A DNA stretch of 64,000 nt, from NCBI GenBank assembly GCA_005784505.1, contig VCAZ01000105.1, positions 985,862 to 1,049,861 of the forward strand, written 5' to 3'. The stretch's first letter is position 1. The number at the start of each line of letters is the position of its first letter. The DNA is from Bagarius yarrelli. Its lineage: Eukaryota; Chordata; Actinopteri; Siluriformes; Sisoridae. Positions 37,311-48,063 of this stretch are shown here, piece after piece. Below the pieces are notes generated by a model. It did not search any database. It was not told where the DNA came from and saw nothing but the letters and a program-made list of their open reading frames with translations. The translations under genes were made by a program, and so were the position numbers.

Positions 37311-37852
37311 AAATGGAAATGGAATTATTTTGGTATGTGGTGTGAGTGTATAATGTCCATGAATTGCCAATGTCATATGTTTAGTTTATGGCACTGTATC
37401 TTACATAATGCACACACCCTCATCAGCCATATAATCCTTTCCAGTCATTGTCATTTTACATCTCATCAGGATTCACCAGATGTTACAAACTGTAGGCCAT
37501 CTTTCTATTAGCCATATTGTCAGCAGTTAAGCCTGACACACTGCTTCAATGGGATTAAGTCTAGTCTGAATGTGGTTTTCTTACTTTTGCTTGAGGATTT
37601 TCATATGCCATTCATGTGACTTGCTCTTGTTTTTATCCAGATAAACCCAGGCCCTTTAGTCTCCACTGGCTTTTCCTTTTCCTTTTTTCTTCAAGGAGTG
37701 ACTCATAGACATGTTCAGGTCAGTGATAATCCTGTGATAAGAGACAGAAAGAGAGGTGACTCCTAGATCACCCTACATTAGAAATATTCTGAAACTGTAC
37801 TAGTTTTTCATATTTTCTTAAGCTTATAACTTTTTTATAAATGTTACTACAG
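37311..37852 (+). other. Sequence upstream of the first visible fmn2 exon
   Basis: It ends in ATGTTACTACAG (AG at 37851-37852), a plausible splice acceptor, so the next exon may not be the first exon of the gene. No promoter was identified. Confidence 0.45.
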
Positions 37853-37853
37853 G

Positions 37854-39942
37854 ATGCAGACCATCCAGACTATTGAGACACAGTTTCCCATGTTGCAAGA
37901 GATCTTCCACCCTTCAGCCTTTAACAGTTATAAGAGATACAGAAGAAAAAGCAGCCTTACAAGCCTTGTCAGAAAACAAAACCAGCTACAGATTGGGTCT
38001 GATTTAAAGTCTGAGTCATGTGCAGCTTTACCAGGTCAAGCTGAACATCCCCGGTACAGCCGGTCATCCAGCATTCCGGGCTGCGAAACACCAAATCGAG
38101 CTTATGGCCGAGTGAAAATACAAAATCAAGAAGAGAGGAGAGAAAATGCAAAAGAGATAAAGAAAAAGCCACCTCCCTTTTCGTCTACCATCATAGCATC
38201 ACGGGTTACATCGTCAGAACACAGAGGCACAGAGACAGAGGGTGAGAGATTACAGCAATGTGAAAGGCAGAGAAAGGCAGAGGGTGTGAAGCAAAACGGG
38301 GAGGCAGAGACCGAGCAGCAGAGGCAGAAAAAGCAGGAATGTGAAACAGAAAATACTCGCTCCAGCCTGATTGCTAAAGGGGTTCGTCTGCTGAGGAACA
38401 TGGGTAACCAGGAAGCCAAGCAAAAGAAGGCAGGTGCATCGAGGGTGCATCGAGGGTCCTCGGAGTGCATCTTAGAGGGGTATGAATTTGATGACAAGGA
38501 TGTTAAAGGGTCCAAAAAGAAGTTTCAGGACAAAATCAAGAAAAGGTCTACTGATCTGGCTAAGAAGATGTCAAAAACCAAGAGCTCCAGGAGTTCAGTC
38601 CTTGCCAACATCCACAACCAGAAGAAATTGCCCCAGGAGACAGCTACCAGAAATGTAGGGATTAAAGAAAATGATTGTGGTAATGGTGATAGTAGCATTT
38701 CAGAACAGGATCTACAAAGCGGTACACCTGACAGTGATCTAGAAAAGGCATATTGGCAGTTTCCAGGAAGTAGACAGTCATCTTTGGAAATGAGCATGGA
38801 AGATGGAATGAAGGGGAGCAGTAGGTCAGGGTCTGACACTGATCCCTGCAGCTTCTATTCCGCCTCTGAGAATCAAGATATTTTGACAGATAATAATAAG
38901 ATGACCATCGGACTGCAGCAATGGAGCAATGGAGTAGGAAAAGCTGGAAAACCTGAGACCATCCGGGTTGTGGAAGACATCAAACAGAGTAAAGGACGTA
39001 AGGACGATATTTTGTCTTTAGCTACTGGAGCAGAAGTACCACATACGCCTTTTTCCTTGGATAAGGTTATATATGGAAAAAAGGAAACCTTGGAAAACAG
39101 TCAAATAAGCAACAGCACTGGGAGCCCAGGTGGCACAAAAATATTGCATAGCCATATAGTGGCACCTGTAACAAATACTGTTACAAATACTACAATGGCT
39201 TTTACAAAAACGAAAGAAAACAGTAGCGTGAACATCAAGGACACATCAAAACACAGCAAGTTCTACAAGGGCTTGTCTAGCTTATCCCTATTTGAGGAAG
39301 ATCTCAAGGAAAACAGCAACCTGACCCAAAGTTTGGATAATAGTAGAGATTCTAATAGGCAGTTTACCAACCTCAATCTTGACCCGGAAACAGTCCAGCA
39401 GAAAACTTTCATTCCACCAAAAAGTGTAAGCACTGTGGATCTTATTGCATCTAGTGAGGAACATGATGTCTTCATGGAGCAAACAAGGTCAAGCAGAACT
39501 GTCCAAGAAAGGAGGAAAAGTACTGGCACTTTACTTAACCGGCAGTTGATGGAGAGCATTGCGGATAAACCTCATAAATCATGGAGTCCTGGGGTTAAAA
39601 TGTACCCTACCATCCAGCCTTCTTATGTGAAGACCACTACAAGGCAGTTGTCTTCTCCTCCACACTCACCCCGTGCCACTCCAACTCAAAGCCCCAAGTT
39701 TCCACGCAAACTCAGCCAAGACCTTAGCTTGACTCAGGGGACATTCAGAGCTGATCGGTGGAGGACACATAGACAGCGCTCCTGTAGCATTGCCAGCCCA
39801 GCAGGTTTCTATAGTACATGGCATCGGGGTTTTAATGGGTGTTATGAGCTTTCACAAAGAGAATACCACACTTTCGTAAATCTGCAATCATCTGCCAATT
39901 TTCAAGAAACTACCAGAACTACCTTTCAAGATGTCTTCCTAG
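37854..39942 (+). CDS. fmn2: Formin-2, exon A (N-terminal region)
   Basis: Encodes residues 1-696 of the visible product plus one base of codon 697. The mammalian FMN2 start MGNQ appears at residue 183 (ATG 38400). Downstream are the matching basic-serine segment (KMSKTKSSRSSVLANI, 238-253) and SGSDTD...SFYSASE (325-339), which aligns with human SGSDTDIYSFHSATE. The 182 residues before MGNQ are charged and fully open. They may be an extension from an upstream ATG or partly 5' UTR. The donor is CCTAG|GTGAGA. The split codon (G plus GT of exon B) gives Gly and keeps the frame. Formin-2 nucleates straight actin filaments and is known for spindle positioning in mouse oocytes and roles in neurons. 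This N-terminal half is regulatory and poorly conserved. Confidence 0.9.
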
Positions 39943-40297
39943 GTGAGACCTTGGTACTAGATTTTTTTAAGGGTAGTGGGTACTGTTGCTGCCTTACTGC
40001 TCCAGGGTCCCTGGTATCCTTCAGGTTCTCGAATTCCTAAATTGCAGTTTGGTAAATGAGTTTATAAATGTGTTTCGTCCATTGATATCCCATTGATCCT
40101 GAGAAATCATTTAAAGTAGTTAAAGTAGGTAATACTACCGCAAGTGATTTATAACTATTCTATTACAGTTCAAATACTTTTAATTTTAAAGTTTAATGAA
40201 AAAATACAGCATGTAATTACAGTGCCAATTGTTTGAATTTTCGTATCTGTTGCCACATGTATCCATTGTTCTAACCCCCAAGAGTGCAAAATTGGAT

Positions 40298-40725
40298 ACC
40301 CGATATCCGACAATAAAAAGGTATATCCGATATCCGATAATAAAAAGGTATATCCGATATCCGATAATAAAAAGGTATATCCGATATCCGATAATAAAAA
40401 GGTATATCCGATATCCGATAATAAAAAGGTATATCCGATATCCGATAATAAAAAGGGATATTCAATATTCAATAACAAAAAGGGATATCCGATATTAAAA
40501 AGGGATATCCGATATCCGATAATCAAAAAGGATATCCCATAATAAACAAGGACATCCAATATTTCATAGTAAAAAGAATATCTGATATCTAATAATAAAA
40601 AAAAGATATCAGATATACGATAATAAAAACGGATATCCGATAATAAAAAGGGATATCCGATAATAAAAAAAGACATTTGATATCCAATAATAAAAAAGGA
40701 TATCAGATTTCCGATAATAAAAAAA
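40298..40725. repeat. Minisatellite, 27-bp unit, in fmn2 intron A-B
   Basis: Five near-perfect copies (about 40319-40453) of GGTATATCCGATATCCGATA plus ATAAAAA, then degenerate copies to 40725. The GGATATCC/CGATATCG-type cores are close to palindromic. The 27-bp period keeps frames open on both strands as 9-residue repeats. Confidence 0.93.
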
Positions 40726-40929
40726 GCTTAACTGCTTATAAAAATACCGGTAAATTGGTTATTGATTTAATACTTTAGATTATTGATTGATTTTTATCTA
40801 AGACTACAGTAGGTGCATTTTGTCTATTTGGACCTTCTTATTTGTTCCTCAAAGCTTTAACCACTTGCTACATATCGGTCATGTGATACAGGGAGATCAT
40901 GCAAATGTGTAAGAAATAAGGGCAAATAT

Positions 40930-41080
40930 GGGAAGTGGTAACTCTGCGGTTAAGGTGTTGGACTGCTGGTTAGAAGATCGTGAGCTTAAATACCGGGACC
41001 ACCAAGCTGCTTTTAACGCTAAACAGCTTGAGTATAAAATTACTAAAGTCGCTTTGGATAAGTGCATCTGCTGAATGCCA
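40930..41080 (+). mobile_element. SINE family 1 copy in fmn2 intron A-B
   Basis: Head GGGAAGTGGTAACTCTGCGG, TTAAGGTGTTGGACTGCTGG, then a deleted body and the tail TCGCTTTGGATAAGTGCATC. It lies about 110 bp upstream of exon B. Confidence 0.82.
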
Positions 41081-41189
41081 AAAAAGTTTAAAATATTAAT
41101 TTTAGAATTAAAATTTTGCTCTAAAATTGAATGACAATTCTTTTTGTATGTTGACTATATAATTCTCTCTTTCTCTCTCTCTCTTTCAG

Positions 41190-41374
41190 GTCGTTCTCTG
41201 TTAGAAAGGTGCATGGCTGCTAATACTAATACTGAAAATGACGGTGATGATGATGATAATGATGATGATGATGAAGAAGCTGAGAAGATTTGTTCACAGT
41301 TTCTGGCTTTGGGAGTTCTTCAGCCTTTTGACTCCCTCAGAGGAGGAGATCCGTTCCACAAGCCCAGTTTTAAT
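41190..41374 (+). CDS. fmn2: Formin-2, exon B
   Basis: Codes for residues 697-758: an RSLLERC start, an acidic run (about 9 Asp in GDDDDNDDDD followed by EEAEK), then ICSQFLALGVLQPF, which matches FMN2 AEKFCSQFLTMGVLLPF. The acceptor is a clean CT tract ending TTTCAG (41188-41189). The donor AAT|GTACGC at 41375 is weak but leaves the frame at a codon boundary. The Asp run is encoded by a GAT-rich triplet repeat (about 41238-41275). A frame reading past the donor stops within 16 bases, at TGA 41390-41392. Confidence 0.9.
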
Positions 41375-41636
41375 GTACGCCTTTCTCCTTGACTATATAG
41401 TGGAACCTCAGCATAAGAATGAAATCATTATGGAGATGAATTTCTAAGGCAAACATTCAGATTGGAATAGAAATTCTTTAATTCTTTAATTCGGAAAGTT
41501 TATGAATTGGAACACCATTTGCTTAAATTCTACTTTGGGTTTAGATTTTTAACACTTGTTAAAATTAGGTCTAGGAATTTAAAAGTAGTAACATTAAGGT
41601 GACAGAAAAAACGGAGAGAGAGAGGCAAGGGTAAGG

Positions 41637-41832
41637 GGGAAGTGGTGGCTCATGGTTAAGGTGTTGGACTGCCAACCCGAAAATAGTGGGTTTGATTTGA
41701 CAGTTTTACCAGGCTACCACTGCTGGGCCCCTGAGCAAGGCCCTTAACCCCCCAATTGCTCAGTTGTATAAAGGAGATAAATGTAAGTCGCTCTGAATAA
41801 GGACGTCTGCCAAATGCTGTAAATGTAAGTGT
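41637..41832 (+). mobile_element. SINE family 1, best full-length copy
   Basis: GGGAAGTGGTGGCTCATGGT, AAGGTGTTGGACTGCC, GTGGGTTTGATTTGAC (B box), GGGCCCCTGAGCAAGGCCCT, AATTGCTCAGTTGTATAAAG, GAGATAAATGTAAGTCGCTC, AATAAGGACGTCTGCCAAAT. It is a useful reference copy for the family. Confidence 0.92.
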
Positions 41833-42109
41833 AAAACACAGACCCAGAAATACACCGTCCAAAAATGTATTATTCCTAACAAATATTTACGAATATATAT
41901 AAGAAAAAGAATCAATAAATCAATCAATACATTATTTATCCTGGGATGTAGGTATGTACTGCACGTGCCTTACTATGCTATTCTAGCATAACTAAAAGAA
42001 ACTACGGACCACCAAACACCATATCTTAATCCCCCAACTCCTCCCTTTCCCTTTCGCTTCCGATTCTAAACCTTCCCACGGTAGACATTATTGGAGGAGA
42101 GTCAGGACG

Positions 42110-42500
42110 TCATTATTGGACCCATCATTGATGGGTCTTCTTCTTTTTCTTCTCCTTTCGGCTGTTCCCTTTTAGCTGTCCCCAGAGCGAATCATCTGTC
42201 TTCACCCAACCCCTTTCTCTACATCCTCTTCACTCACACCCACTAACTTCATGTCCTCGTTTATTTACCTTCTGCCTGGTAGCTTTATTTCTAACATCCT
42301 CCTACCGATATATTCACTGTCCCTCCTCTGTACATGTCCAAACCACCTCAATCTGTGCTTCCCCGACTTTCTTACCAAAACATCTAACATGAGCCGTCCC
42401 ACTGATGAACTCATTTCTAATCCTGTCCAACCTCGTCCCTCCCAAAGAAAACCTCAACATCTTCAGCTCTGCTACTTCCAGCTCCGCTACCTGATGGGTG
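42110..42500 (-). mobile_element. LINE 3' end, minus strand
   Basis: On the minus strand it carries the same landmarks as 21270-21475 (ACAGATGATTCGCT, TGGACATGTACAGAGGAGGG, GTTGAGGTTTTCTTTGGGAG). This copy extends farther 5' into the reverse transcriptase C-terminal part. The frame is broken. Confidence 0.75.
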
Positions 42501-42855
42501 GTACCCAGAAATTTAAGGGGTTAGGCAGAGAAGACAAAGAAGCAGCAGATCCACTGTTCGTAACACAGTGAAGAAATTCATTATTTTTTAGCTTATCAGC
42601 ACAGAGCTTATTATAATTAATAAACAGACACTGCGGTGGTTCTGTCGGAAATGTCATCCTAACCTAATGTGCGACTGACCTGAATTCCCCAACCAATCAG
42701 CATTCAACAATTTGCATACAGCAACAACTTAACTTTTAAAATATTATGATTTTTTTTGTAATTTCAACTTTATTCTTAAAGAATCAGGACTTTAATCTCA
42801 AAATATTTCTATGTGGCTCTAAAACTGTCATAGTAAAGCATTTTACAAGTGTTTA

Positions 42856-42869
42856 CCAGCAGAGGGCGC
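42856..42869 (+). promoter_or_regulatory. Candidate CTCF-like core motif in fmn2 intron
   Basis: CCAGCAGAGGGCGC fits the vertebrate CTCF core CCASYAGRKGGCRS at every position. It is one of the two full matches in the window; the other is at 11012. Its orientation is opposite to the other four candidates. Confidence 0.45.
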
Positions 42870-42957
42870 CCTTTTCCTTAAAGGGACATGTTTAACAAAA
42901 ACTCCTGTGAATCTATAATACAATCTTTATGTAACATAATTACAAAATTGTCTCTCA

Positions 42958-43016
42958 CGCTGTCTTTCTCTCTAGTCTTTTCCCTCTCCCCCCCTCTGTC
43001 TTTCTCTCCTTTTCCT

Positions 43017-43048
<32 letters not shown>

Positions 43049-43120
43049 TTCTCTCCTTCGCTCTCTCTCTCGCTCTCTGTCTCTCTCTCTCGCTCTCTGT
43101 CTCTCTCTCTCCTCTCTCTT

Positions 43121-43157
<37 letters not shown>

Positions 43158-43236
43158 CTCTCTCTTCTTCTCCTCTCTCTCTTCTCTCTCTCTCCTCTCT
43201 CTGTCTCTCTCTCTCTCTCGCTCTCTGTCTCTCTCT
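42958..43236. repeat. (CT)n array
   Basis: About 280 bp of CTCT with TTTC, TGTC and GCTC variants. Open frames of poly Ser/Leu or Arg/Glu are artefacts. A second, shorter CT tract (about 43530-43600) serves as the polypyrimidine tract of exon C. Confidence 0.95.
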
Positions 43237-43602
43237 AAAAGCAAAAATGGCCATCTACATAAGCCGAAAAAACAAAGTAGAGAAAAAAGGATCAGTTAAC
43301 CCCATTTCTGTTTTGAAAGGATTTCAGTGCTTTTACTCGAAAATGGTGTTATGAAAATGTCGTCTGTTTTATTGATGAAGGTGAACTAGTTTTTAGCACT
43401 CTTCTAAACTAATTTTATTTTAACTTTATATCTTTTTGTGAAGCTTTGACATGAAATAATGCTCGTATTGTAATTTATTTGCTATTTATTTGTAATTTTT
43501 TTTATTAAAGCTGAGTTAAAAATCAAAAAATCTCTCTCCTCTGTCTCACTCTCTCTCTCTTCTCTCTCTCTCTCTCTCTGTCTGTCTCTCTCTCTCTTTT
43601 AG

Positions 43603-43701
43603 AAGGACCAGTTGTATACATGGGTTCCACTTGGTCAGCCTGAGGTACGAGCACCAGGGCGATTACAAACCCTCTGGCCTCCAGACTCGACTTCAGCACA
43701 G
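43603..43701 (+). CDS. fmn2: Formin-2, exon C
   Basis: A 99-bp exon, phase 0 at both ends, coding for residues 759-791. It begins KDQLYTWVPLGQPEV and ends LWPPDSTSAQ. It matches the FMN2 segment DQLYTWAAVSQP ... MWPPSKP. The acceptor follows a long CT tract (TTTTAG at 43597-43602) and the donor is CAG|GTGTGT. Being 99 bp and phase-neutral, it could be skipped without shifting the frame. Confidence 0.9.
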
Positions 43702-43924
43702 GTGTGTAGAAAAGAGTGATATTTTTTTCATTTTTAAAATATTTTATTATATATATATTTTTTTTATCAGAGGCCAAAAATAGAATTTACTTTACTTTTA
43801 TTTATCATCGAGTGTTTTTGTCATGTGTCACTCCACAGTGGTGGTTAATATAAAGATCAAGTGAAAGCAGACGATCCAAAATTAGTCATTCTTATTTTTT
43901 AAAGTGAAAAATGATCAAATCACT

Positions 43925-44050
43925 AAGGGCCACCAAGCTGCCGCGTCTGGGCCCTTGAGCAAGACCTTTAACTGTAAATTCCTCAGTTATAATTAATGAA
44001 ATAAAATTTAAGCTGCATTTTAATAATAAAATCTTCTAAATGTTGAAAAT
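43925..44050 (+). mobile_element. SINE family 1, degraded
   Basis: GCCACCAAGCTGCCGCGTCT, GGGCCCTTGAGCAAGACCTT and a diverged tail (TAATAAAATCTTCTAAATGT). Confidence 0.65.
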
Positions 44051-45111
44051 AAACAAAATAAACCTGTTCATAAGTGTGAAAAGTCTCCAGCCAATAAAAT
44101 TCCATGTTTCCAACAGAAAAACACACGTCTCACACTGAGTCCTGCCTCATTTGAGATCAGGAGTGACCAGGAGTGTTTTCCGCTAATTAGAATTAATTTT
44201 ACAAAAGTCTCTTTAGGGTTAGGGTTAAATTCCGGTTACTGTATAATTTAATGCATGTCAGTTTCTTCCATGTTTTATTAATACAGTAATTATCTTTAAA
44301 GGGGAAAGTCATTTAAATTAATCAATAAATCATTTACAGCAACAGAATAAAAAGTTTGTTACCTGTGAATTTAGTTCATATGAGGAAGACTTCTGTAAAG
44401 AAGAAGAAAAAAGGAATATATATATATATATATTATATTATATTATTTTTATGTTATATATACCGTATGTATATATTATTTATTATTTTTTTTCCTTCTC
44501 CTTCTATATAAATTCATATATATTTTCATATAGAAATGAATGAATAAATGAATGAATAAAACATAAATAAATAAATAAATGATGGTAATGGAATGTTACC
44601 CTTTTCTAAAAGTCGGAGATAAAGCATAACTTTAATTTATGGGATGTAAAACTTGGCACTTTGCACTTTGTGTTGTTTTTAGTAACGTAATAAAGTTACT
44701 TTAAAAGAGTCTTTTAAAATAAAACTGTGGAGAAATCAATTATTTTGATTAATTTGGAAGTTTAATATCATAGTGACTGCTCAGCACTTTAATTTTTAGT
44801 CACAGATATTCAACAACTTTTTGATATTGACCTTAAAAAATATTTTTTTTATTTTTAGTATTCTTAAATAAGTGGTTTTTTTTCAATTTTTTTTTTTTTT
44901 TTAATTTTATAATATTGTAATAATTTACCATCTCTTCAATTGTAAACTTTAAACAGATATTTTTCCGTTTTAATCATATTTTTTTAAACAATTTTCAATA
45001 TGATAAAAATATTGCTACTTTTATTAGTTGTATTAGTTTTTTATTAGTTTATTAGTTTTATTATTAGCTCAGTTGCTTCAAATCCATGAGCAACCTGAAA
45101 AAGACTTTCTG

Positions 45112-45125
45112 TTGCCCTCTGGTGG
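45112..45125 (-). promoter_or_regulatory. Candidate CTCF-like core motif
   Basis: The minus strand reads CCACCAGAGGGCAA, a match to the CTCF core except for the last position. Confidence 0.35.
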
Positions 45126-45175
45126 TATACTGGGGTAAAGCTCCCAATATCCATGAAATACATAAAATCTAATCT

Positions 45176-45255
45176 CTCTCTCTCTCTCTCTCTCTCGCTC
45201 TCTCTCCTCTCTCTCTCTCTCTCTCTACCTACCTACCTCCCTCTCTCCCTCTCCC

Positions 45256-45290
<35 letters not shown>

Positions 45291-45319
45291 GTCTGTCTGT
45301 CTATCGATCTATCGATCTG

Positions 45320-45400
<81 letters not shown>

Positions 45401-45402
45401 TC
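45176..45402. repeat. (CT)n then (TCTA)n array
   Basis: CT repeats to about 45257 pass into TCTA repeats to 45402, with TGTC and GATC interruptions. Confidence 0.95.
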
Positions 45403-45559
45403 AAGTTTCAAAGGTTGCTTTATTAGCTTGACGAATATGTACATTTGTATTGGTAAGGCGCGGGAACAGAAAAATACACACATACAGATAAATACACTAT
45501 TAATAATAAAAATAAGAATAAAATAGAAATAAAATAAATAAAAAGAATAAACATCATTC

Positions 45560-47392
45560 ATATGTATGCGTGTGTGAGCGTGCGTGTGTGTGTTTGTGTG
45601 TGTGTGTGCATGTGTGTGTGTTTAGAGACCTGGTTCCCCCCACTGTTCCTCATCAGGTGACAGGTGTGTGTGCATATTGTGCTGCTAATGTGGGGGGTAT
45701 CCCTGGGGCCCTTTTTTTTCCCCCCAGGGGTGTGGGGGGGCAGTTTTTCAGGGTGGGGAGGGGGGTCATGGGCTTAAGGAGGTGGGGATGTGAATAGGAC
45801 TTAGGGGTGCTGGAAAACATGGGTGTGGTGTTGTGTTAGTGGTGCTGGACATGTGAGTCTGTGTTTGTGGTGTGTGCCTGTGAGGGGTGTGTGTTGTGCC
45901 CCCTTTGTTCCCCCAGTATGTGGGGCAGTTTTTCAGGGGCTAAAAGGGAGTTAAAATTGGAAAAGGATTTCATGGAATATATTAAAAGAATTAAGCTGTG
46001 CTGGACTGTGTGTGGTTTTAGTCTGTGTTTGTGTTAGTGTGTGGCTGGACTGTGGGTGTGTGTTGTGTGTTGTGTGTGTGCTGGACTGTGGGTGTGTGTT
46101 GTGGTAGTGTGTGCTGGACTGTGGGTGTGTGTTGTGTTAGTGTGTGCTGGACTGTGGGTGTGTGTGTGGTGTGCGGAGTGTGTGTGTTGACTGGACTGGA
46201 GTGTATGCTGGGGGGGTGTGTGTTGTGGTGTGTGGTGCTGTGTGGTGGTGTTGGTGTTTGTGTGTGTGCTGGACTGTGGGTGTGTGTTTGTGTGTTGGTG
46301 TGTGCTGGAGTGTGTGTCTGGACTGTGGGTGTGTGTTGTGGTATGTGTGTGTGCTGGACTGTGGGTGGTGTTGTGTTAGTGTGTGCTGGAGTGGGGCTGT
46401 GTGTGGGTAGTGGTGCTGGACTGTGGGTGTGTGTTGTGTTAGTGTGTGCTGGACTGTGGTGTGGTGTTGTGGTAGTGTGTGCTGGACTGTGGGTGTGTGT
46501 TGTGGTGTTAGTGTGTGTGCTGGACTGTGGGTGTGTGTGTGGTGTAGTGTGTGTGTGTTTAGTGGTGAGCTGGACTGTGGGTGTGTGTTGTGTTGTGTCT
46601 TGTGTTAGTGTGTGTGGACTGGACCGTGTGCTGGACTGTGGGTGTGTGTTGTGTGTTGACTGTGTTAGTGGGTGACTGGGACTGTGCTGGACTGTGTGGT
46701 GTGTTGTGTTAGTGTGTGCTGGACTGTGTGTGTTGGTGGTAGTCTGTGGACTGTGGGTGTTGTGTTAGTGTGTGCTGTGGACTGTGAGTGTGTGTTGTTT
46801 GTGGTAAGTGTGTGCTGTGTTGTGTTAGTGTGCGCTGGACTGTGGGTGTGTGTTGTGTTAGTGTGTGCTGGACTGTGGGTGTGTGTTGTGGTAGGTCTGT
46901 GTGAGTTGTGTTGTGCTGGACTGTGAGTCTGTGTTGTGTTAGTGTGTGCTGGACTGTGGGTGTGTGTTGTGTTAGTGTGTGCTGGACTGTGGGTCTGTGT
47001 TGTGTTAGTGTGTGCTGGACTGTGGGTCTGTGTTGTGTTTGTGTGTGTGTGTTGAGTCTGGACTGTGGGTGTTCGGTGTTAGTGTGTGCGGAATGTGTTG
47101 GAGTGTGTGCTGGACTGTGGGTGTGTGTGTTTGTGGTTATGTGTGCTGTGTGTTGTGTTGTATTGCCGGATAGTGTGTGCTGGACTGTAGGTCTGTGTTG
47201 TGTTAGTGTGTGCTGTGCTATGGGTCTGTGTTGTGTTAGTGTGCGCTGGACTGTGAGTCTGTGTTGTGTTACTGTGTGCTGGACTGTGGTGTGTGTTGTG
47301 GTAGTTTGTGCTGGACTGTGTGTCTGTGTTGTATTAGTGTGTGCTGGACTGTGTGTGTTTATAATGATAGGATTGTGTGTCACTCTCTTTTA
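45560..47392 (+). repeat. GT-rich minisatellite, about 33-bp unit
   Basis: From about 46030 to 47360 the sequence is built from about 40 units of TGTGTGCTGGACTGTGGGTG plus TGTGTTGTGTTAG, with 1-8 bp length variation. The flank 45570-46030 is GT- and GGGG-rich and less ordered. The plus strand, which is the fmn2 sense strand, is almost free of A and C. Long open frames (Val/Cys/Leu/Trp, or Thr/His/Gln on the other strand) are artefacts. Confidence 0.95.
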
Positions 47393-48011
47393 GGTGTTTA
47401 TAGAATTTGATTGCTCTTGTTTGTATGTTTAGTATTATGGGATATCAGCCTAATTCTGCATGCATTGTTGGGGGTGTGTCTGTGCGGGATCTCAATCTGA
47501 TGTTTGTCCCATTTGTTGAGTTGTTGTTGTGTAAGACGTCCCCACACTTCGGTGCCGTACCAGATGATTGGAATATTTTAAGCCATTGGAACGGTGATTT
47601 CTACAGATGTTTGTGTTTTTATAGCATCAAAAGCTCAAATAATTGCCCACCCGGGATATCTGTCTGCCCACCCTTCTATGATTAGCTAGAACCGAGTCTG
47701 CTTTAACTGACCTTTAGTTTACTTTTTAAAATCAACTTCAGGTATTTTTTTAGTTTAAATGTTATTTTAGTTCATGATTGACGAGTTAAATATAGTCTTT
47801 TCTTATTTTTACGCACTTTTAGTTAAAAGTTTCCTCGGTTTTTGTGCATTTTTACATTTTATTAAAATTAGATACAAATATTTCATTCTAACATTCAAAA
47901 CTGTTGCGTCTGACTGAAAAAAAAGATTTTAGACTTCCTAGACCAGTAGCGCCATCATGCCTGTAAGTCATTACACTACATAGACATACAAGCACCCCTC
48001 CCCACCCCCCG

Positions 48012-48063
<52 letters not shown>

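Larger units (their letters stand above)
41375..43602 (+). other. fmn2 intron B-C
   Basis: 2.2-kb intron with a full SINE, a minus-strand LINE 3' end, a CTCF-like motif and a long (CT)n array just before exon C (separate entries). Confidence 0.85.

Noticed and set aside
41144..41189. Start of translation at 41144 in the exon B frame
   Set aside because: This part is the intron's CT-rich polypyrimidine tract ending in CAG. The coding sequence starts at 41190 as a spliced exon.
44213..44226. Telomere-like TTAGGGTTAGGG
   Set aside because: Only two units, which is expected by chance in AT-rich intronic sequence. It is not an interstitial telomere array.
46025..47393. Long Cys/Val/Leu/Trp or Thr/His/Gln open frames on both strands
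   Set aside because: They are produced by the GT-rich minisatellite, which lacks A and therefore stop codons. They lie inside an fmn2 intron.
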